From assembly GCA_963718195.1 (NCBI GenBank), contig CAVQYQ010000008.1:1-64000 (forward strand): a stretch of 64,000 nt of DNA. Direction: 5' to 3'. The stretch is from MADRE3 sp963718195 (lineage in GTDB: Bacteria > Desulfobacterota > Desulfobulbia > Desulfobulbales > Desulfocapsaceae). Below are positions 61,376-64,000 of this stretch, piece by piece; position 1 is the first letter of the stretch, and each line of letters opens with the position of its first letter. The position numbers and the translations under genes are program-made. The notes under the pieces are model-generated. The model was not told the DNA's origin. It did no database searches and saw nothing but the letters and a program-made list of their open reading frames with translations.

Positions 61376-64000
61376 TTATTGCCAGTCCAGTTCACGCCAG
61401 TAAAGAATCGGTACACCATAGCCCTGGGTACCAAGCTGGCTCAAACCTTCATCTTCACGATTATCCGGGAAATATAGCCGATCTATATTCTCTTCGACTT
61501 CCACAAGCGTCGGCGCCGGGCTGATCCCTTCTACCATGACGGAACTTGGCGCCACCCAAATCGGCGTCGGCCGCCGTGCCGATATTGATATAATCATTCC
61601 ATTGATGATACCGTCAGCACTCAAGTCAAAGTAAGCATTACTCGTTCTGCCGCCGGAGCAGACATCAACGCCCCATATTGAAGAGGTCCCGCCCCCTGAA
61701 CAAGGAGTATCCGATGGTGTCGAACTTGTGAAAATCAACTTTCCGCTGGCAATGATAACATCCTTGATGGCCCGCTCACCATTCCCCGGCAGATCAAAGT
61801 ACCAGCCAACATGATGAATGGTTTTATTCGTATCGGCAATAAACGCTGGCAGTCCCGAAGGAAATATCCAGTCTATTTGATTGTCGGATACCGTACGTAC
61901 CACTTCGTCAACAGCGTTGAGATTGGTTACACCATACTCCTGGCTGTCGATAGTACCGTCAGGGTTATAGACAATGCCATTCACAGAAACCTGGGTTTGC
62001 TGCAGCAGCGTAACATATTCTGCAGTGGTCGCATCTCCCAGGATAAATATCCATATTGGAAAGTGTCCTCACCGAGGAACAGTTCGACACGCAACTCAAT
62101 TCCTCGTCAAGACATTCAAGCTCACATTCTGTATTACCAAGGCATTGAAATTCGCAGTCACTCTCGATCAGACTACAGGAATTCATGCAACCAATGGTTA
62201 TGGCAGAACTCTGGGGTTCAAAATCTCCCAGATAGGTCGTTGAGCCTGCTGTGCCCTGAGCCTCCCATTCAGCCGACCAGTCCCAGATGCCGTATATTGT
62301 CTGGATGCTGTTATCGAGATTGTCAACGGATGGGTTATAGAGCCGTCCTGTCCCGAATGCCACGAGATAGCCTTCTGTTCCCAGCACACACGATAGCGTC
62401 ACATCAGGCTGCATGGTGATCGGCTGACGCCAGCCAGCATTACTTCGTGCAGTAAAAAGCGGTCTGTTCGGATTGACAAGATCACTGCTTTCCTGGAAAT
62501 AAACACCCCAGTTAGCTTCGATTCGCATCACTGATATCAAATTTCCACATATTGCCGAGCAGGTCTCCGGCGAAGATGAAATCATTGAATCCGTCTCCCT
62601 GCGGGAAAATGATGGCAGGCGAGGAAAGCCCATTACAATTATCAAGAGCAGGATTGGCATCCCCCACTCCGGTATCAATGGTATGCGTCCAGACGATATC
62701 GCCAGCGCTATTAAGTCCAACCAGGAAAAGTACTGCATGCTTGCTGGCACTGTCGTAGCCGTTGCCAAAGACAAGCAGCCATTCTGCACTTGGATCATTT
62801 GACCTGATCAATTGTGGCCGTGAATAGCTGTAGCCGAGATGATCACTCAAGGCACCGGGGGTTGTCGGAAATGATATGGTATCCGGCGTGGACGTATTTA
62901 ATTCCCATTTAACGATTGACCCTGCCCGGCTTTCGACCGAGCCAAGATTCAAGCCAGTGTTGGCCTCGCTCAGATCAAGACCATAATAGCCACGTCCGCC
63001 GCGACCCAGGCCGCCGACAAGCATTATGGTATTACCAAGATCTTTTACGGTCACATATCCGTCAACAAAGAACTGATGGGTATCATTGTAACCGGGATCG
63101 GTCAAATCCGTCAGGTTTCCAAACACCGTTGCAGGGATATAAGCAAACAACTCGTCTCCAGTAGAACCGTCGAACGCATGAAGCATACCGTCATTGGCTC
63201 CGGCGAGAACCCAGTCAATACCCAGGGCGGTATTCTTGAAGTAATATGGCTCCGAATTAATAAAATCACCGAGCATACTTTCCCGTTCTCGATAGTCCAT
63301 CATACAACCGGTAAGATTACCCTGCTCGCAGTCATGATCGCCACGAATATAATTAAGCTGCTGCTGCTGTCCGTCCAGCTGGCCTTTCATAAAGCCAGTC
63401 AGATCGTCCCACCTGAAAGGCAGGCCGTTACCTAAACCGTCAGCTGTTACAATCTCCCGGGCAGCCCAGCCAATCGTGTCAAGCTGCTCTTCGGCCGACC
63501 ATTTTACTTCCGGTGGATCCTGCAGACAGGTTTCCCGTACATTATCACAGATCGTTTCACAGGCTGTATTGTTGTTGCACGCATCTACGCAGGATGTATG
63601 AGCTCCTGAACAGGTCTGATAACTTTCGCAATTATTACTCGTGTAGCAATTATTGCGTGCATTGATACAGACTTCTTCACAAGCAGTATCACCTATCGCG
63701 CAGAGGCCAAGACAGGTTTCAAAGTTTTCGTTGCAGGAGGATTCGCAGGTTACTCCGTCACACGGAGCGACATTACCTCGGGAGTCGAGACATTTGGCTT
63801 CGATATTACCACTCCAGTCACCAGAATCATAGGAAGTCTGGAACAGCAGCGTGTTAGCCTCGATCTTGTTGGCATTGATGGATACAGAGGATGCCGTACC
63901 CTCGTTTTCCTCAATAAGGTCCTTTATCGCCTTCAGCGAGGCAACCAGCTCAGCAGGATCAGCAGCGTTAAGAAACTCTCCCCTGCCGTTGACACTGGCG
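61376..64000 (-). CDS. pilY1: PilY1-family pilus tip protein, 5' end beyond window, two frameshifts
   Basis: The coding sequence enters from the right edge and ends at 61376. Three frames carry it: 64000 to about 62518 (LPFRWDDLTGFMKG, FINSEPYYFKNTALGIDWVLAGANDGMLHAF, GRGGRGYYGLDLSE), about 62518 to 62065 (ANWGVYFQESSDLV, YLVAFGTGRLYN), and about 62065 to 61376 (PIWIFILGDATTAEYVTLLQ, LYFPDNREDEG, GVPILYWRELDW). Each break is explained by one base. LHAFDGSTGDELFAYIP and the rest form the PQQ-like beta-propeller of PilY1. Two cysteine-rich inserts are unusual: about 63720-63540 (CLGLCAIGDTACEEVC, CVDACNNNTACETICDN) and about 62200-62080 (CMNSCSLIESDCEFQC, CLGNTECELECLDEELSC). PilY1 primes pili and binds surfaces; the N-terminal von Willebrand part lies outside. 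Confidence 0.88.

Noticed and set aside
62080..63720. Heme-binding cytochrome domain in PilY1
   Set aside because: The cysteine blocks do not contain CxxCH.

Overview
The window looks like chromosomal DNA from an anaerobic, Gram-negative, sulfate-metabolising bacterium of the Desulfobacterota, probably near the Desulfobulbales. This placement is an inference from gene content and general protein character; no database search was run. Supporting genes are a stand-alone ATP sulfurylase (sat) with its own strong promoter, a periplasmic tetraheme class III cytochrome c, ResB/CcsB (system II) cytochrome c maturation, a glycyl-radical enzyme with its activase, a type IV pilus tip cluster (PilY1 and FimT-like pseudopilins), Tat export genes and a copper ATPase.

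Layout. 1-3030 is a 23S rRNA gene (5' end cut by the window) interrupted by an intervening sequence that encodes its own four-helix protein; 5S rRNA follows, then an array of broken 5S copies separated by repeated terminators (3251-3917). 4145-8812 holds a hemerythrin-GGDEF protein and a glycyl-radical enzyme/activase pair. 9217-13860 is a complete branched-chain-amino-acid-type ABC importer (livJHMGF), followed by an EamA exporter. 14819-22243 runs on the minus strand: ileS-lspA-fabD, two small genes, an L-serine dehydratase and an ornithine-cyclodeaminase-family enzyme. 22675-28247 is ftsE-ftsX-envC-like-ctpA, a DUF1992 gene and era. 28570-35100 is more accessory: an RNase II-type enzyme, a membrane-anchored HTH regulator followed by a secreted protein that resembles its sensor domain, a glycine-zipper protein, a MITE-like element and a diadenylate-cyclase-domain protein. 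35157-39318 carries rpmB, a Rieske ferredoxin, resB-ccsB and cytochrome c3. 39396-47380 is a long minus-strand run (purA, rpoZ, dnaJ, moaC, dksA-like, galT, response regulator, FolE2-like, glyS). 47782-49044 is tatB-tatC. 49067-56622 has a radical SAM protein, a deaminase, an SPFH/zinc-ribbon pair, aroB and sat. 56810-59601 is copA with a divergent copZ. 59670-64000 is the pilus tip cluster.

Five conserved genes (livF, L-serine dehydratase, nucleoside deaminase, aroB, pilY1 twice) are each broken by what reads as one missing or extra base, sometimes in a short A run. This pattern suggests uncorrected sequencing or assembly indels more than real pseudogenes.

The most unusual items are the 5S pseudogene/terminator array with a foreign insert inside the 5S copies, the HTH sensor and its secreted look-alike, a FolE2 homologue that has lost its metal and catalytic motifs, a diadenylate-cyclase-domain protein whose second motif is RYN where RHR is expected and whose start lies 14 bp from a MITE, a glycyl-radical enzyme of unassigned substrate next to a Liv importer, and a PilY1 with two cysteine-rich insertions.
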